Notes: generated by a model from the letters alone, not told the origin. Positions 8,097 through 17,218 are shown, counted from the first letter of the stretch. The stretch is 64,000 nucleotides of DNA from Conexibacter sp. CPCC 206217 (GCF_030646165.1 NZ_JAUTDO010000004.1:444156-508155); one strand, 5' to 3'. Numbers and translations: made by a program.

Positions 8097-8368
8097 CCGC
8101 CACCGACGAGCGTCGGGATCGAGCGGTAGAGCTCTTCCGTGTACGACATCAGCTGGCCGAGCATCCACGGGCCCGCGATGATCAGCACGACGGCCGTCGC
8201 GATGATCTTCGGGATGAACGAGAGGCTCTGCTCCTGGATCTGCGTGACGGCCTGGAAGACGGAGACGACGAGACCCACGGCGAGGCCGACGAGCAGCAGC
8301 GGCCCGCCGATCTTGATCGCCAGGTCCAGCGCCTGCGTCGACAGGTTCATGACGGTGTCTTGATCCAT
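8093..8368 (-). CDS. fliQ: flagellar export gate protein FliQ
   Basis: The product has 91 residues with two long hydrophobic segments separated by the polar loop VFQAVTQIQEQSLSFIPK, which is diagnostic for FliQ. It forms the export gate with FliP and FliR. The ATG at 8368 has GAGGG 7 bases upstream. It lies 10 bases after fliP and overlaps fliR. Confidence 0.96.
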   Translation of the reverse strand: MDQDTVMNLSTQALDLAIKIGGPLLLVGLAVGLVVSVFQAVTQIQEQSLSFIPKIIATAVVLIIAGPWMLGQLMSYTEELYRSIPTLVGGG

Positions 8369-8378
8369 CACGCCACCC

Positions 8379-9023
8379 TCAGCCGCTGAAACTTCGGACG
8401 AGCGAGTCGGTGATCAGCGCCCAGCCGTCCACCAACACGAACAACAGGATCTTGAACGGCAACGAGATGAAGACCGGTGGGAGCATGATCATGCCCATGC
8501 TCATCAAGGTCGAGGCGACGATCAGGTCGATCACCAGGAACGGCAGGAAGATCATGAAGCCGATCTGGAAGGCCGTCTTGAGCTCGCTGATGATGAACGC
8601 CGGGATCAGCGTCGTCGTCGGGATGTCTCTATAGGTTCTCGGCTGCTCTCTGGCGCCCGACAGGCGCACCATCAGCGCGAGGTCCTTCGTGCGCGTCTGC
8701 TCGAACATGAACGCGCGCAGCGGGACCTGCGCCCGCTCGACCGCCTGCGCGGTCGAGATTCTGTGGTTCTCCAGCGGATCCCACGCCGTCGTCTTGATCT
8801 CTCTGAACGTCGGCGCCATCACGAACAGCGTCAGGAACAGCGCGATCCCCACCAGCACCTGGTTGGGCGGTGAGGTCGGCGTGCCGATCGCCGTGCGGAT
8901 GAAGCCCAGCACGATCAGGATGCGGGTGAAGCCGGTGAGGCAGAAGAGCGCGGCGGGGATCAGCGTGAACGCGCCGATCAGCAGCAGGACCTGAATCGCC
9001 TGATCGCCGTCGACCGTGTTCAT
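8379..9023 (-). CDS. fliP: flagellar export gate protein FliP
   Basis: The product has 214 residues. It shows the FliP core GFTRILIVLGFIRTAIGT and the C-terminal MMLPP-type segment (MGMIMLPPVFISLPFK) with four membrane helices. It is the main component of the FliP5-FliQ4-FliR1 gate. It lacks the cleavable signal peptide of proteobacterial FliP and starts almost directly at the first membrane helix. The ATG overlaps the fliO stop in ATGA. Confidence 0.96.
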   Translation of the reverse strand: MNTVDGDQAIQVLLLIGAFTLIPAALFCLTGFTRILIVLGFIRTAIGTPTSPPNQVLVGIALFLTLFVMAPTFREIKTTAWDPLENHRISTAQAVERAQVPLRAFMFEQTRTKDLALMVRLSGAREQPRTYRDIPTTTLIPAFIISELKTAFQIGFMIFLPFLVIDLIVASTLMSMGMIMLPPVFISLPFKILLFVLVDGWALITDSLVRSFSG

Positions 9024-9580
9024 CGCCGCACCGTCCACCTGCGCATGTGGCTGACGACCTGACGCGGGTTGCGCAGCTTGACCGCGGGGATCGCTGCGGC
9101 CGCGTCGGCGCCGGTGTCATCGGGAAGGATCAAATCGCCCCATTCGTCGACCAGGCCGGCGTCGCGCGCCTCCTGCTCGCTGTATGTGCGGACCGGCGTC
9201 ACGCCGTGCTCGCCGACGCCGACGAGCACGAGCTCGTTGCCGGCGCGCACGAGCTGCAGCGTGCGGCCCGCGCCGAGCGGCACGGACGCGACCGCCTGCA
9301 GACCGCCGACAGCACGCGGCTGCCGGCTCTGCTTGAGCTGTCTGAGGACCCAGGCGACGCCGTAGATGACGCCGATCACGATCGCCAGGCCGACGATCGT
9401 GCGCACGATCGAGCCGCCGTTGCCGGAGCCCGCGTCGCCCGCAGGGGTCGTCGAGGTGCCGAGCTGCACCGGGGTGCTCTCGACGTCTCTGGTGCCGGCG
9501 GCGAGCGCGGGCGAGCAGAGCAGGAGTATGAGGGCAGCGCAGAGCGCAGCCGCCCGTGGAAGCAGGGAAGCCGTATTCAT
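9020..9580 (-). CDS. fliO: flagellar export accessory protein FliO
   Basis: The product has 186 residues: a signal-anchor at 7-26 (AALCAALILLLCSPALA), an extracytoplasmic linker, one membrane helix around 60-80 (IVGLAIVIGVIYGVAWVLRQL) and a small beta domain with the FliO pattern VPLGAGRTLQLVRAGNELVLVG. FliO helps assemble or stabilise FliP. The ATG at 9580 was chosen over a longer frame because the signal sequence begins there and a sigma-28 promoter lies at 9612-9638, inside the longer frame. It is the first gene of the export operon. Confidence 0.92.
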   Translation of the reverse strand: MNTASLLPRAAALCAALILLLCSPALAAGTRDVESTPVQLGTSTTPAGDAGSGNGGSIVRTIVGLAIVIGVIYGVAWVLRQLKQSRQPRAVGGLQAVASVPLGAGRTLQLVRAGNELVLVGVGEHGVTPVRTYSEQEARDAGLVDEWGDLILPDDTGADAAAAIPAVKLRNPRQVVSHMRRWTVRR

Positions 9581-9611
9581 CGAGGGAGACTCCGAGGGAG
9601 AGTCGTCCCGA

Positions 9612-9638
9612 TGATCGGCGTTTTCGCGCAGAGCTTTA
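9612..9638 (-). promoter_or_regulatory. sigma-28 promoter of the fliO export operon
   Basis: TAAA-N15-GCCGATCA on the minus strand, an almost ideal FliA-type promoter. It places fliO-fliP-fliQ-fliR-flhB-flhA-flhF and the PilZ gene under sigma-28, which is unusual for export genes. The leader to fliO is about 25 bases. Confidence 0.85.
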
Positions 9639-9674
9639 GCGCTGATCTGCAGGCTGCGCGCCAACGCGCCTGAA

Positions 9675-9695
9675 ACGGGCCCGAATCAAGCCCGT
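9675..9695 (-). terminator. second hairpin of tandem terminator after cheY
   Basis: ACGGGC-N9-GCCCGT followed by TTTC on the minus strand, 25 bases beyond the main hairpin. It is a weaker backup between cheY and the fliO promoter. Confidence 0.45.
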
Positions 9696-9719
9696 GCAGC
9701 CCCACTCCGTTAACTGGAA

Positions 9720-9743
9720 AAGCCCCGGCAATTGCCGGGGCTT
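9720..9743 (-). terminator. terminator of the cheW-cheY operon
   Basis: AAGCCCCGGC-AATT-GCCGGGGCTT is a perfect 10-bp stem with a 4-base loop, followed on the minus strand by TTTTCC. It lies 31 bases after the cheY stop and is the clearest intrinsic terminator in the window. Confidence 0.85.
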
Positions 9744-9773
9744 CGACCCAGATCGGATGGTCCGACTGCGCTG

Positions 9774-10133
9774 CTAGTTCAACGCCTTGCCAACCGCATC
9801 GAGCACGCGATCGGCCTGGAACGGCTTCACGACGAAGTCCTTGGCGCCGAGCTTGATCGACTCCAGCACCTTCGCCTCCTGCCCGAGCGCGGAGCACATC
9901 ACGACCTTCGCGCCGGGATCGATCGCCATTATCTCGCGCAGCGCCTCCAGGCCGTCCTTCTCGGGCATGGTGATGTCGAGCGTGATCAGCTCGGGACGCA
10001 GCTCCTGGAAGCGTTGGATCGCCTCCACGCCGTTGCCGGCTTCCCCGACGACCTCATGGCCGCCGTTGGAGAGCGCGTCGGTCAGCATCTTGCGCATGAA
10101 CGCAGCGTCGTCGACGACGAGCACACGTGCCAT
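9774..10133 (-). CDS. cheY: chemotaxis response regulator CheY
   Basis: The product is a 119-residue stand-alone receiver domain. The acidic pocket is D8-D9, the phospho-acceptor is D53 in LITLDITMP, the switch Ser is at 81 and the conserved Lys is K103 in VVKPF. Phosphorylated CheY binds FliM or FliY to change motor rotation. The ATG overlaps the fliY stop (TGATG). It is the last gene of the che operon, in front of a strong terminator. Confidence 0.96.
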   Translation of the reverse strand: MARVLVVDDAAFMRKMLTDALSNGGHEVVGEAGNGVEAIQRFQELRPELITLDITMPEKDGLEALREIMAIDPGAKVVMCSALGQEAKVLESIKLGAKDFVVKPFQADRVLDAVGKALN

Positions 10134-11050
10134 CAGGACACCGTTCCTTCCTGTTCGGGGATTTGCACTTCGGGTTCGGCCTCTCGGCCGGCGACGTCGG
10201 CGAGCCGCAGAGCCCACTCGCCGTCGTCGGTCAGGACGAGCTGGCCGCTTGCGAACCGCAGTCCGTTGACGTACAGATCGACCGGTTCGTCGGCCTTGCG
10301 GTCGAGCTCCAGCACCATGCCCGCTGGCATCTCCGGCGCGTCGCGCAACGGCACGCGCGCGCGGCCCAGCTCGGCCCACACGCGCACGCGGATGTCGCGC
10401 AGCGCCTCGTCGAGCGCAACCTGCTCGTCGAACTCGGCGCCACCGTGGTCGATCGCACCGCCCCCCTGCGAGCCGCCGACCGTCTCGACCCCCATCTCGT
10501 CCAGCGCGCGCGTCATCCGCACGACGAAGGCGTTGGGCACCAGCTGCACGAGGCGGCATGCCTCGTCGCAGACGCGGAACGTCGCGCGCGTGCCGTGCGG
10601 CGCCATCTCGTAGGCCTCGGAGGCTTCCGAGGCGCTGCCGAACAGACGCGTCTCCGGCGGCGCGATCTCGACCTCCTGACCGAGCACGACACCGATCGCC
10701 GCGGCGGCGGCGGCCATCATCTGGTTCGCCGCCTCCGCGACCGCGGACAGCTCCAGCACGGTCAGCTCGCTGGCGTCGTCCTCCGGTGCCGGCATCCCCA
10801 TCATCGAGGCCGCGATCCTGCGCGCGCCCGTCGCCGTCATCAGGAAGATGTTCGCGCCGGTGACGCCGTCGACGTAGGCGACGGAGACCGCCACCGCCGG
10901 CGTCTCGAGCGTCGCGAACGGGCTCGTGTCGGGGTTCAGGACCGACACGTCGCCGCGCTCGACCTCGTCGGGGCAGAGGCTCTCCAGCACCTTCGCGATC
11001 GCCTCCGCGGTGGAGGCGCCGAGGCGCATCAGCGCTTCTCTGGTCGTCAT
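10133..11050 (-). CDS. fliY: C-ring switch phosphatase FliY (CheC-FliN fusion)
   Basis: The product has 305 residues. The N-terminal two thirds are a CheC/FliY-type domain with one E-xx-N phosphatase motif (ELSAVAEAANQM, about 97-108). The last 85 residues are a SpoA/FliN domain (ELGRARVPLRDAPEMPAGMV, DEPVDLYVNG). FliY builds the C-ring and dephosphorylates CheY-P in CheZ-less bacteria. A separate FliN is encoded at 17826, so both versions coexist. The ATG overlaps the fliM stop. The linker between the domains is Gly-rich. Confidence 0.92.
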   Translation of the reverse strand: MTTREALMRLGASTAEAIAKVLESLCPDEVERGDVSVLNPDTSPFATLETPAVAVSVAYVDGVTGANIFLMTATGARRIAASMMGMPAPEDDASELTVLELSAVAEAANQMMAAAAAAIGVVLGQEVEIAPPETRLFGSASEASEAYEMAPHGTRATFRVCDEACRLVQLVPNAFVVRMTRALDEMGVETVGGSQGGGAIDHGGAEFDEQVALDEALRDIRVRVWAELGRARVPLRDAPEMPAGMVLELDRKADEPVDLYVNGLRFASGQLVLTDDGEWALRLADVAGREAEPEVQIPEQEGTVS

Positions 11051-12048
11051 TGCGACAGCTCCTCTCGGGGGAATCCAAGGCCTTCGGCCGCAGGATTCCC
11101 CACGATCTGGACCGCGCGGCGCGAGCCGCTGCGGCCGGGCTGGGCATGGTGGATCGGCACGTCCTCGGCGTAGACGACGACGCCGTCGGCGGCGAGCGAG
11201 CCGAGCTTGACGAGGTCGCCCGGCTTGAAGCCGAGCACGTCGTCGATCGCCAACTCGATCGAGCCGACCTCGGCTCGCATCGTGACGCTGGCGCCCGCCA
11301 GGGCCGCCTCGATCAGCGCCGCCGCGCGCGGGTCGTCAGTGCGCGTGCGCACGTCTCGACCGGCGATCTCGTCGGCGACCGGGTCTATCGACGACCACGG
11401 GATCAGCAGCGCGAGCGTCGATGAGTGGCGGTTGATGCGCGACTCGAGCGTGACCGTCAGCGTCGGCTCCGAGATCGCGGCGATCTGCATGCCCTCGACG
11501 TGCGTGTCGACCTCCTGGGCCACGAACGTCTGGCCCGAGAGGTCCTGCCACTGGATCGACAGCTGCGTCGTGAGCGTCTCGAACAGACGTCTGGAGAGGA
11601 CCCAGTCGATCTCGCTCAGCTTGCGCACGCGCGGCGGTCTCTCCGGCGCGCCGCCGAGCAGGTGCTCGATCGCCATCAGCATGAACGGCAGCTCCGCGGT
11701 CATCAGCATCCGCGTGTCGTGCGGCGCGACGTCGAGCGGCACGCCCAGCGATGCGGGCGGCAGCTGCTGCTGCGCCGCCGACCAGGTCAGCTGCGTGGTG
11801 TTGATGACCTCCAGCTCCAGCGGCACGCGCAACTCGGCCGTGAGGCGCGCCGACGCGGTCTGGCAGAACATGTCGAGCGTGCGCACGATGCGCCGCTCCT
11901 GCTCGCTGGTGAACTTCGTCGGGCGTGCGAAGTCGACGGTTCTGAGCCGTCGCCCGCGTCGTCCGACGGCGCCCTCGTCGGGCAGCTCGCCATGCTTGGC
12001 CGCCTCGACCAGCGCGGCGATCTGCTCGTTCGTAAGGATCTCGCTCAT
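11047..12048 (-). CDS. fliM: flagellar motor switch protein FliM
   Basis: The product has 333 residues. The N-terminal CheY-binding segment (MSEILTNEQIAALVEAAK) departs slightly from the classic LSQDEIDALL form. A CheC-like middle domain follows (about 45-235), then a C-terminal SpoA domain containing DVLGFKPGDLVKL. FliM forms the C-ring and receives CheY-P. It is read between cheD and fliY with overlapping stops and starts. Why a C-ring gene lies in the che operon rather than beside fliG is not clear, but Bacillus-like clusters also mix them. Confidence 0.95.
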   Translation of the reverse strand: MSEILTNEQIAALVEAAKHGELPDEGAVGRRGRRLRTVDFARPTKFTSEQERRIVRTLDMFCQTASARLTAELRVPLELEVINTTQLTWSAAQQQLPPASLGVPLDVAPHDTRMLMTAELPFMLMAIEHLLGGAPERPPRVRKLSEIDWVLSRRLFETLTTQLSIQWQDLSGQTFVAQEVDTHVEGMQIAAISEPTLTVTLESRINRHSSTLALLIPWSSIDPVADEIAGRDVRTRTDDPRAAALIEAALAGASVTMRAEVGSIELAIDDVLGFKPGDLVKLGSLAADGVVVYAEDVPIHHAQPGRSGSRRAVQIVGNPAAEGLGFPREELSQ

Positions 12049-12566
12049 CGGCTGACCGCCTCCGCATTCCATCGTTGGCCCGAGGGGGCGCTCCACAGCT
12101 CCACTTCTCTGCCGCCCGCCTCCTTCACCGTCACCGTCATCGCGCCGACGTGCAGGCGCATCGTGCGGCCGCGCCGGCCGCCCGTCTCCGCCGCGCGCAG
12201 CGGGATCCGCGCCTTCGCCAGCGCGGCCCTCACCGCGACCGCGTTGCGCGCGCCGATGTCGAGCGCGCTGCCGACGCCGACCTCGAACATCTGAGCGCCG
12301 CCGACCATCACGGCCTCCAGCCGCACGCGCCGTGCGCCGAGCTGCTCGCTCGCCGCTATCAGCGCGGGGATCGCCGTGTCGGCGAACTTGCCCTCGGGCG
12401 CGTTCGGGGCCGCCGCCGCGTCCGGCAGCATCACGTGGGCGAGTCCGGCCACGCTTCTCGCGCGGTCCACGACAGCGACGCCGATGCACGAGCCGAGCCC
12501 GATCGTCAGCAGTTCGTCGTCGGCCTCGGAGCTGACTGCCAGCTCGCCCATTCGCACGATCTTCAC
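12045..12566 (-). CDS. cheD: chemoreceptor glutamine deamidase CheD
   Basis: The product has 173 residues. The catalytic Cys is in LGSCIGV (C27) and the His in GLAHVMLP (H44); the lid segment VGGAQMF is also present. CheD deamidates Gln in receptors and binds CheC to regulate CheY-P hydrolysis. The start is GTG, with GGGAG only a few bases upstream. It follows cheC by 16 bases, the usual cheC-cheD pairing. Confidence 0.94.
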   Translation of the reverse strand: MKIVRMGELAVSSEADDELLTIGLGSCIGVAVVDRARSVAGLAHVMLPDAAAAPNAPEGKFADTAIPALIAASEQLGARRVRLEAVMVGGAQMFEVGVGSALDIGARNAVAVRAALAKARIPLRAAETGGRRGRTMRLHVGAMTVTVKEAGGREVELWSAPSGQRWNAEAVSR

Positions 12567-12582
12567 CGCTCCCGTCCGACCA

Positions 12583-13176
12583 TCACGCGTTCCCGACTCC
12601 GAGACGGCCGAGCAGCTCGGCGATCCCTCCGGAGGTCGGCAGCAGCAGGAACGAGAGCTCGCACTCGACGCCGGCGACGGCGAGCCCGGTGTCCAGCACG
12701 AGCGCGCTGTCGGTCTCGCCCACGGTCTCCGCCAGCAGCGTCGCGACGATCGCGCCGAGCATGTCGGTGACGACGTGCGGCGGCCTCGGCTCTATCGCGA
12801 GGCTCGCCATCATCGCAAGCGCGTTGATGTACGAAGTGCCGAGGATGTTGCCGATCTCGCCGATCGCGGAGTCGCCGACCTCGGTGCCGGCCTCGACGCC
12901 GAGCAGGCCGCAGAGCGTCGCGGCGTCCTCGGTCGGGAACAGCAGCAGCACGAGCGCATTGATGTCGCCGAAGATCGGCAGCACGACGGAGCTGACCGTC
13001 TTGTCGGCCGGGCCGACGGCGTCGACGGCGTCGGCGAGCGGCAGGGCCAGCGCACGCGGCACGGACAGCTCGACCTCGCGGCCGAGCATGCTGGCGAGCG
13101 CCGTGGCGGCATTGCCGGAACCGATGTTGGCCAACTCGCGCATCGCGTCGAGCTGGAGATCGGAGTACGTGGTCAC
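12583..13176 (-). CDS. cheC: CheY-P phosphatase CheC
   Basis: The product has 197 residues with two copies of the E-xx-N phosphatase motif: MRELANIGSGNA (E14/N17) and IGEIGNILGTSY (E107/N110). CheC dephosphorylates CheY-P and is activated by CheD. The start is GTG. It lies between cheA and cheD. CheC and FliY together give two CheY-P phosphatases in this operon, and no CheZ is visible. Confidence 0.94.
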   Translation of the reverse strand: MTTYSDLQLDAMRELANIGSGNAATALASMLGREVELSVPRALALPLADAVDAVGPADKTVSSVVLPIFGDINALVLLLFPTEDAATLCGLLGVEAGTEVGDSAIGEIGNILGTSYINALAMMASLAIEPRPPHVVTDMLGAIVATLLAETVGETDSALVLDTGLAVAGVECELSFLLLPTSGGIAELLGRLGVGNA

Positions 13177-13201
13177 GGGGTAGCTCCTTCCTGAGGCGGC
13201 A

Positions 13202-15238
13202 TCAGGCGATGGGGACGGCGCCGGTCTGCGCCGTCAAGGCGTCGCAGTCGACGATCAATGCGATCTCGCCGTTGGAGAGGACGGCGCCGCCGGACACGGC
13301 GGCGCGGTCGCTGACCTCGGGTGGGAGCGGACGGGTGACGAGTTCGCGCTGGCCGACGAGCGTGCCGACGGCAAGCGCGAGACGGCGGTCGCGGCCGCGC
13401 ACGATCACGGCGTGGTCGTGCGCCTCGCCGGACGGGACGATGCGGCCGGCGAGCGCTTCGCCGGCGTCGATCAGGGGCAGCACGCCGTCGCGCAGCACGA
13501 GCATGCGCGAGCCGGCGACGGAGCGGACCGCGTGGTCCTCCAGCCGCAGCGTGCGCTCGACGCGGTCGAGCGGTATCGCGAACGGCATCTCCTCCGCCTC
13601 GACCAGCAGCGCGCTCATGATCGCGAGCGTCAGCGGCAGGCGGATCTGGGCGGTCATGCCCGCGCCGAACTCCGACGCGACGATCACCTCGCCGCCGAGC
13701 TCGCGGATCTTCGCCTGGACGGCGTCCATGCCGACGCCGCGGCCGGAGATGTCGCTGGTCTGCTCGGCGGTCGAGAAGCCGGCCGTGAAGAGCAGCTCGG
13801 CGGCCCGCTGGGAGTCGATCGTGGGGATCGCCTCCTCGCTGATCAGGCCGCGCTCGAACGCCTTCTGCGCGACGTGCTGCGGGTTGACCCCGCGGCCGTC
13901 GTCGCGGACGCTGATGACGACGTTGCCGCCCGCGTGGCGGGCGGAGATCTCCAGCACGCCGGTGCGCGACTTGCCGGCCGCCGCGCGCTCGTCCGGCGGC
14001 TCGAGGCCGTGGTCGAGCGCGTTGCGGACGAGGTGCACGAGCGGGTCGCCGAGCGCGTCGACGACGGTCCGGTCGAGCTCCGTCTCCTGCCCGACGAGCC
14101 GCAGCTCGACCTCTTTGCCGAGCTTGCTGGAGAGGTCGCGCACGAGCCGCGGGAAGCGCAGGAAGACCGCCTCGACCGGGATCATGCGGACCTGCATCAC
14201 CATCGCCTGCAACGCCTGCGAGCTGCGCGCGAGGTCCTGGATCGCCTGCTGCATGCCCGGCACGTCGGCGTCGTTGGCGAGCGTCTCGACGACGGTGCGG
14301 TGGATCACCAGCTCGCCCATGAAGTGCATCAGCTGGTCGAGCCGCTCGGCGTCGACGCGGACGGTCGCGCCGGCGTGGGCGTGGTTGTTGGCGTGGTTGG
14401 TCGCGACCCGCTTGGGCGCGGCGGCGGCCGGCGTGGCGCCGTTGCCGTCGGGGCCGCCGACGAGGATCGGCTCGGCGTCCGCGTGCAGCGCGCCGAGCAG
14501 CTCGCCCGACGGCGGCATCAGGTCCTCGGCGGCGTCGCCGAGGACGGCGTCGTCGACGTCGCTGACGTTGCGCGCGGCGGCCAGGATCACCTCGTCGTCG
14601 CGATCGCTCGCGAGCCAAGCCTCGAGGCGGCTGCCGGCGAACTGCTCGACGCCGTCCTGCGCGGGGATCGAGCCGACGATCTCGCCCAGCTCGGTCATCG
14701 CGGTGAAGAACATGAAGGCGCGCACGGCCGGCATCAGCGCCTCTTCGGACAGGTCCGCGACGACGTGCACGATGCGGCGGCCGTCGGCGAGGTCGCGCGC
14801 GGCGGGCAGGTCGGGCAGGTCGACGCCGCCGATCTTCTCCAGCTCCTGCTCGGGCGTGCGGTCGCGGATCAAGCCCTTCAGCTGCTCGATCAGCGCGGCC
14901 GGGTCGAGCTGCTCGGCACCGTCGGTGGCGATCTCCTCGACGGCCGCCTCGAGTGCGTCGAGGCACTTGAAGAGGACGTCGATCGCCTCGCGCGAGAGGC
15001 CGTCGGCGCGCTGCTTGAGCAGCTCGAAGACGTCCTCCATCTGGTGCGTCAGCGCGGCGATCGCGGCAAAGCCCATCGTCGCGCTCATGCCCTTGAGGGA
15101 GTGTGCGATGCGGAAGATCTCGTCGACCGTCTCGCGGTCGTCCGGGGTCTCCTCGATGCGCACGACGGCGAGATTCAGCTCCTGCAGATGCTCGCGCGAC
15201 TCGGCGAGGAACATCGGCAGATATTCGGAGGTGTCCAT
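13202..15238 (-). CDS. cheA: chemotaxis histidine kinase CheA
   Basis: The product has 678 residues. P1 carries the phospho-acceptor H46 in RIAHSLKGMS. A P2-like region (about 140-270) follows, ending in a His/Asn-rich linker (NHANNHAHAG), then the P3 dimerisation helices (LDQLMHFMGELVIHR). P4 has N-box HLVRNALDHG, G1 DDGRGV and G2 GRGVGMD. P5, the CheW-like domain, forms the C terminus. CheA autophosphorylates under receptor control and passes phosphate to CheY and CheB. The ATG at 15238 begins MDTSEYLPMFLAES, the standard P1 start. All kinase motifs are intact. Confidence 0.97.
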   Translation of the reverse strand: MDTSEYLPMFLAESREHLQELNLAVVRIEETPDDRETVDEIFRIAHSLKGMSATMGFAAIAALTHQMEDVFELLKQRADGLSREAIDVLFKCLDALEAAVEEIATDGAEQLDPAALIEQLKGLIRDRTPEQELEKIGGVDLPDLPAARDLADGRRIVHVVADLSEEALMPAVRAFMFFTAMTELGEIVGSIPAQDGVEQFAGSRLEAWLASDRDDEVILAAARNVSDVDDAVLGDAAEDLMPPSGELLGALHADAEPILVGGPDGNGATPAAAAPKRVATNHANNHAHAGATVRVDAERLDQLMHFMGELVIHRTVVETLANDADVPGMQQAIQDLARSSQALQAMVMQVRMIPVEAVFLRFPRLVRDLSSKLGKEVELRLVGQETELDRTVVDALGDPLVHLVRNALDHGLEPPDERAAAGKSRTGVLEISARHAGGNVVISVRDDGRGVNPQHVAQKAFERGLISEEAIPTIDSQRAAELLFTAGFSTAEQTSDISGRGVGMDAVQAKIRELGGEVIVASEFGAGMTAQIRLPLTLAIMSALLVEAEEMPFAIPLDRVERTLRLEDHAVRSVAGSRMLVLRDGVLPLIDAGEALAGRIVPSGEAHDHAVIVRGRDRRLALAVGTLVGQRELVTRPLPPEVSDRAAVSGGAVLSNGEIALIVDCDALTAQTGAVPIA

Positions 15239-15249
15239 CAGCGGGCGCC

Positions 15250-16074
15250 CTAGCTCTTGCGGTAGGTGAAGGGATGGGTGGAGACGAGCCCCAGCTCGCG
15301 CGGGCGGCTGACGCGCTCGGTCGAGCCGATCACGAAGTAGCCGCCGGGGCGGATCGACGTCACGAGACGCTCGTGCAGCGCGTCGCGGACGTCCTCGGTG
15401 AAGTAGATGACGGTGTTGCGGCAGAGCACGAGGTCGTACGCCTCGCGTCGCGGCTGCACGCGCAGCAGGTCGCCGACCTCGAAGCGCGTCAGCGCGCGCA
15501 GCTCTCTGCTCGCCTGCCACTCGTCGCCGTCGCGGGCGAACCAGCGCTCGAGCACCGTTCTGGAGGCGCTGCGGGCGTCCTCGTCGCTGAAGCGGCCGAG
15601 CTTCGCGCGCTCGACCATGCGGCGGTCGATGTCGGTGCCGACGATCTCGGCGCGCGTTCTCTGGTCGAGCTGCCGGAAGAGCGCCGCGAGCGTGTACGCC
15701 TCCGCGCCGTAGGAGCAGCCGGCGCTCCAGGCTCTGACGCGGCCGGCGCTCGAGCGGGCGATCAGCTCGGGCAGGATCTCGCGCTCCAGCACGGTCCACT
15801 GCTCCGGGTTGCGCCACAGCTGCGAGACGTTGATCGTGACGCGGTCGAGGAACTCCTCCAGCTCGCCTCTGTCTCTGCGCAGCAGGCCGAGGTAGACCGT
15901 CAGGTCGCTCTCGCCGCGGCGCTGCGCGAAGGAGCGGATGCGCCGCTCCATCTGCCCGCGCTTGTACTGCAGCAGGTCGATGCTGGTGAGCGCGCGGATG
16001 CCCTCGCAGAAGCTCGTGTAATCGTCCTTTGCCGTCGCGGCGGCGGACGACGGGCGCGGAGCCGTAGCGGTCAT
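15250..16074 (-). CDS. cheR: chemoreceptor methyltransferase CheR
   Basis: The product has 274 residues: an N-terminal helical domain, then the SAM-binding fold with WSAGCSYGAEAYTLA (motif I) and the catalytic-site stretch DLVLCRNTVIYF. It methylates glutamates of chemoreceptors. The ATG overlaps the cheB stop. It sits between cheB and cheA. No methyl-accepting receptor gene lies in this window. Confidence 0.95.
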   Translation of the reverse strand: MTATAPRPSSAAATAKDDYTSFCEGIRALTSIDLLQYKRGQMERRIRSFAQRRGESDLTVYLGLLRRDRGELEEFLDRVTINVSQLWRNPEQWTVLEREILPELIARSSAGRVRAWSAGCSYGAEAYTLAALFRQLDQRTRAEIVGTDIDRRMVERAKLGRFSDEDARSASRTVLERWFARDGDEWQASRELRALTRFEVGDLLRVQPRREAYDLVLCRNTVIYFTEDVRDALHERLVTSIRPGGYFVIGSTERVSRPRELGLVSTHPFTYRKS

Positions 16075-17198
16075 GCGCCCGCCTCCGCCGCGATCGCGGC
16101 CGGCAGCTCGTGCAGCGGCAGGATCTCGTGTGCGAGGTTCGCCTCGGCGACCGCGCGCGGCATCCCGTAGACGGTGCAGGTCGACTCCGCCTCGACGAGC
16201 ACGCGCCCGCCTCTGCGGCGCACGGCCTGCGCGCCTTCGAGCCCGTCCTTGCCCATTCCCGTCAAGACGACCAGCACGAGTCGTTCTCCGAACGCCTTCG
16301 CGGCGTCGGCGATCGTCAGGTCCGCGCGCGGGCGCAGACCGCCGATCTCCGGTGCGTCGCTGAGCGTGATGATGCGCGACGGCTCGGCCAGGCGCAGGTG
16401 CGCGCCGCCCGGTGCCAGCAGCGCGACCTTCGGGTCCAGCGCCTCGCCGCCCGCAGCCTCACGGACGTTGAGGTTGGAGACGCGGTCCAACCGCGCCGCG
16501 AGCGAGTTGGTGAAGCCGGGCGGCATGTGCTGGACGATCAGCGTGCCGGCGCCCAACGGTGCCGGCAGCGCCGGGATCAGCTCCGCCAGCGCCTTCGGAC
16601 CGCCCGTCGAGCAGGCGATCACGACGACCCGGCGGGTGCCGCTGTGGGCGCGTGCGCGCCGTTCGAGACGGTTGGTGCCGCCGAGGCCGGCGGCGGTCCC
16701 GGGCACGCTCGGACGCGCCGACGGCGCAGCCGGACGGGTCCGTCCCGCGACGCTCGGCGCGGCCGCGGCGGCTCGGCCCGGGCTGCGGCGACGCGATGCG
16801 GCGGCGAGCCGCACCTTGTCGCTCAGCTCGGTCGTGAAGCGGTCGATCCCGTCGCCCACCGCGGGCTTGGCGACGAGGTCGAAGGCGCCCTCTGCGAGGG
16901 CGTCGACGGCCCGCGCACCGTGCGCGGGCGAGAAGGCCGAGACGACGACGACGGGCGTCGCGCGCTCGCCTTGACGGCGCAGCGCTCTCAGCACGCCGAT
17001 GCCGTCGAGGCCCGGCATCGCCAGGTCGAGCGTCATCGCGTCGGGACGCTCGCGCTCACACAGCGCGAGCGCCTCGTCGCCGTCCTTCGCGGCGCCGACG
17101 ACGTCGAAGCCGGCATGCTCCAGCGTCGACGTGACGACGCGGCGCATCAGGCCGGAGTCGTCGGCTACGACGATCCGTGTTGCGGTGGCGCTCGACAT
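16071..17198 (-). CDS. cheB: chemoreceptor methylesterase CheB
   Basis: The product has 375 residues. An N-terminal receiver has acidic residues at 13-14 and phospho-acceptor D58 (TLDLAMPGLDG). A linker leads to the methylesterase domain with the Ser/His/Asp triad in ACSTGGPKAL, VQHMPPGFT and GMGKDGLEG. CheB removes receptor methyl groups in the adaptation loop. The 43-base gap from cheW contains a run of eight cytosines on the coding strand and no obvious Shine-Dalgarno, so its translation may depend on cheW. Confidence 0.95.
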   Translation of the reverse strand: MSSATATRIVVADDSGLMRRVVTSTLEHAGFDVVGAAKDGDEALALCERERPDAMTLDLAMPGLDGIGVLRALRRQGERATPVVVVSAFSPAHGARAVDALAEGAFDLVAKPAVGDGIDRFTTELSDKVRLAAASRRRSPGRAAAAAPSVAGRTRPAAPSARPSVPGTAAGLGGTNRLERRARAHSGTRRVVVIACSTGGPKALAELIPALPAPLGAGTLIVQHMPPGFTNSLAARLDRVSNLNVREAAGGEALDPKVALLAPGGAHLRLAEPSRIITLSDAPEIGGLRPRADLTIADAAKAFGERLVLVVLTGMGKDGLEGAQAVRRRGGRVLVEAESTCTVYGMPRAVAEANLAHEILPLHELPAAIAAEAGA

Positions 17199-17210
17199 CG
17201 GCAGGTGCTC

Positions 17211-17218
17211 GGGGGGGG
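17211..17218. repeat. G8/C8 homopolymer in cheW-cheB gap
   Basis: Eight consecutive G on the plus strand, 13 bases upstream of the cheB ATG. Tracts of this length can slip during replication. It is outside the coding frames, so any effect would be on cheB translation. Confidence 0.7.
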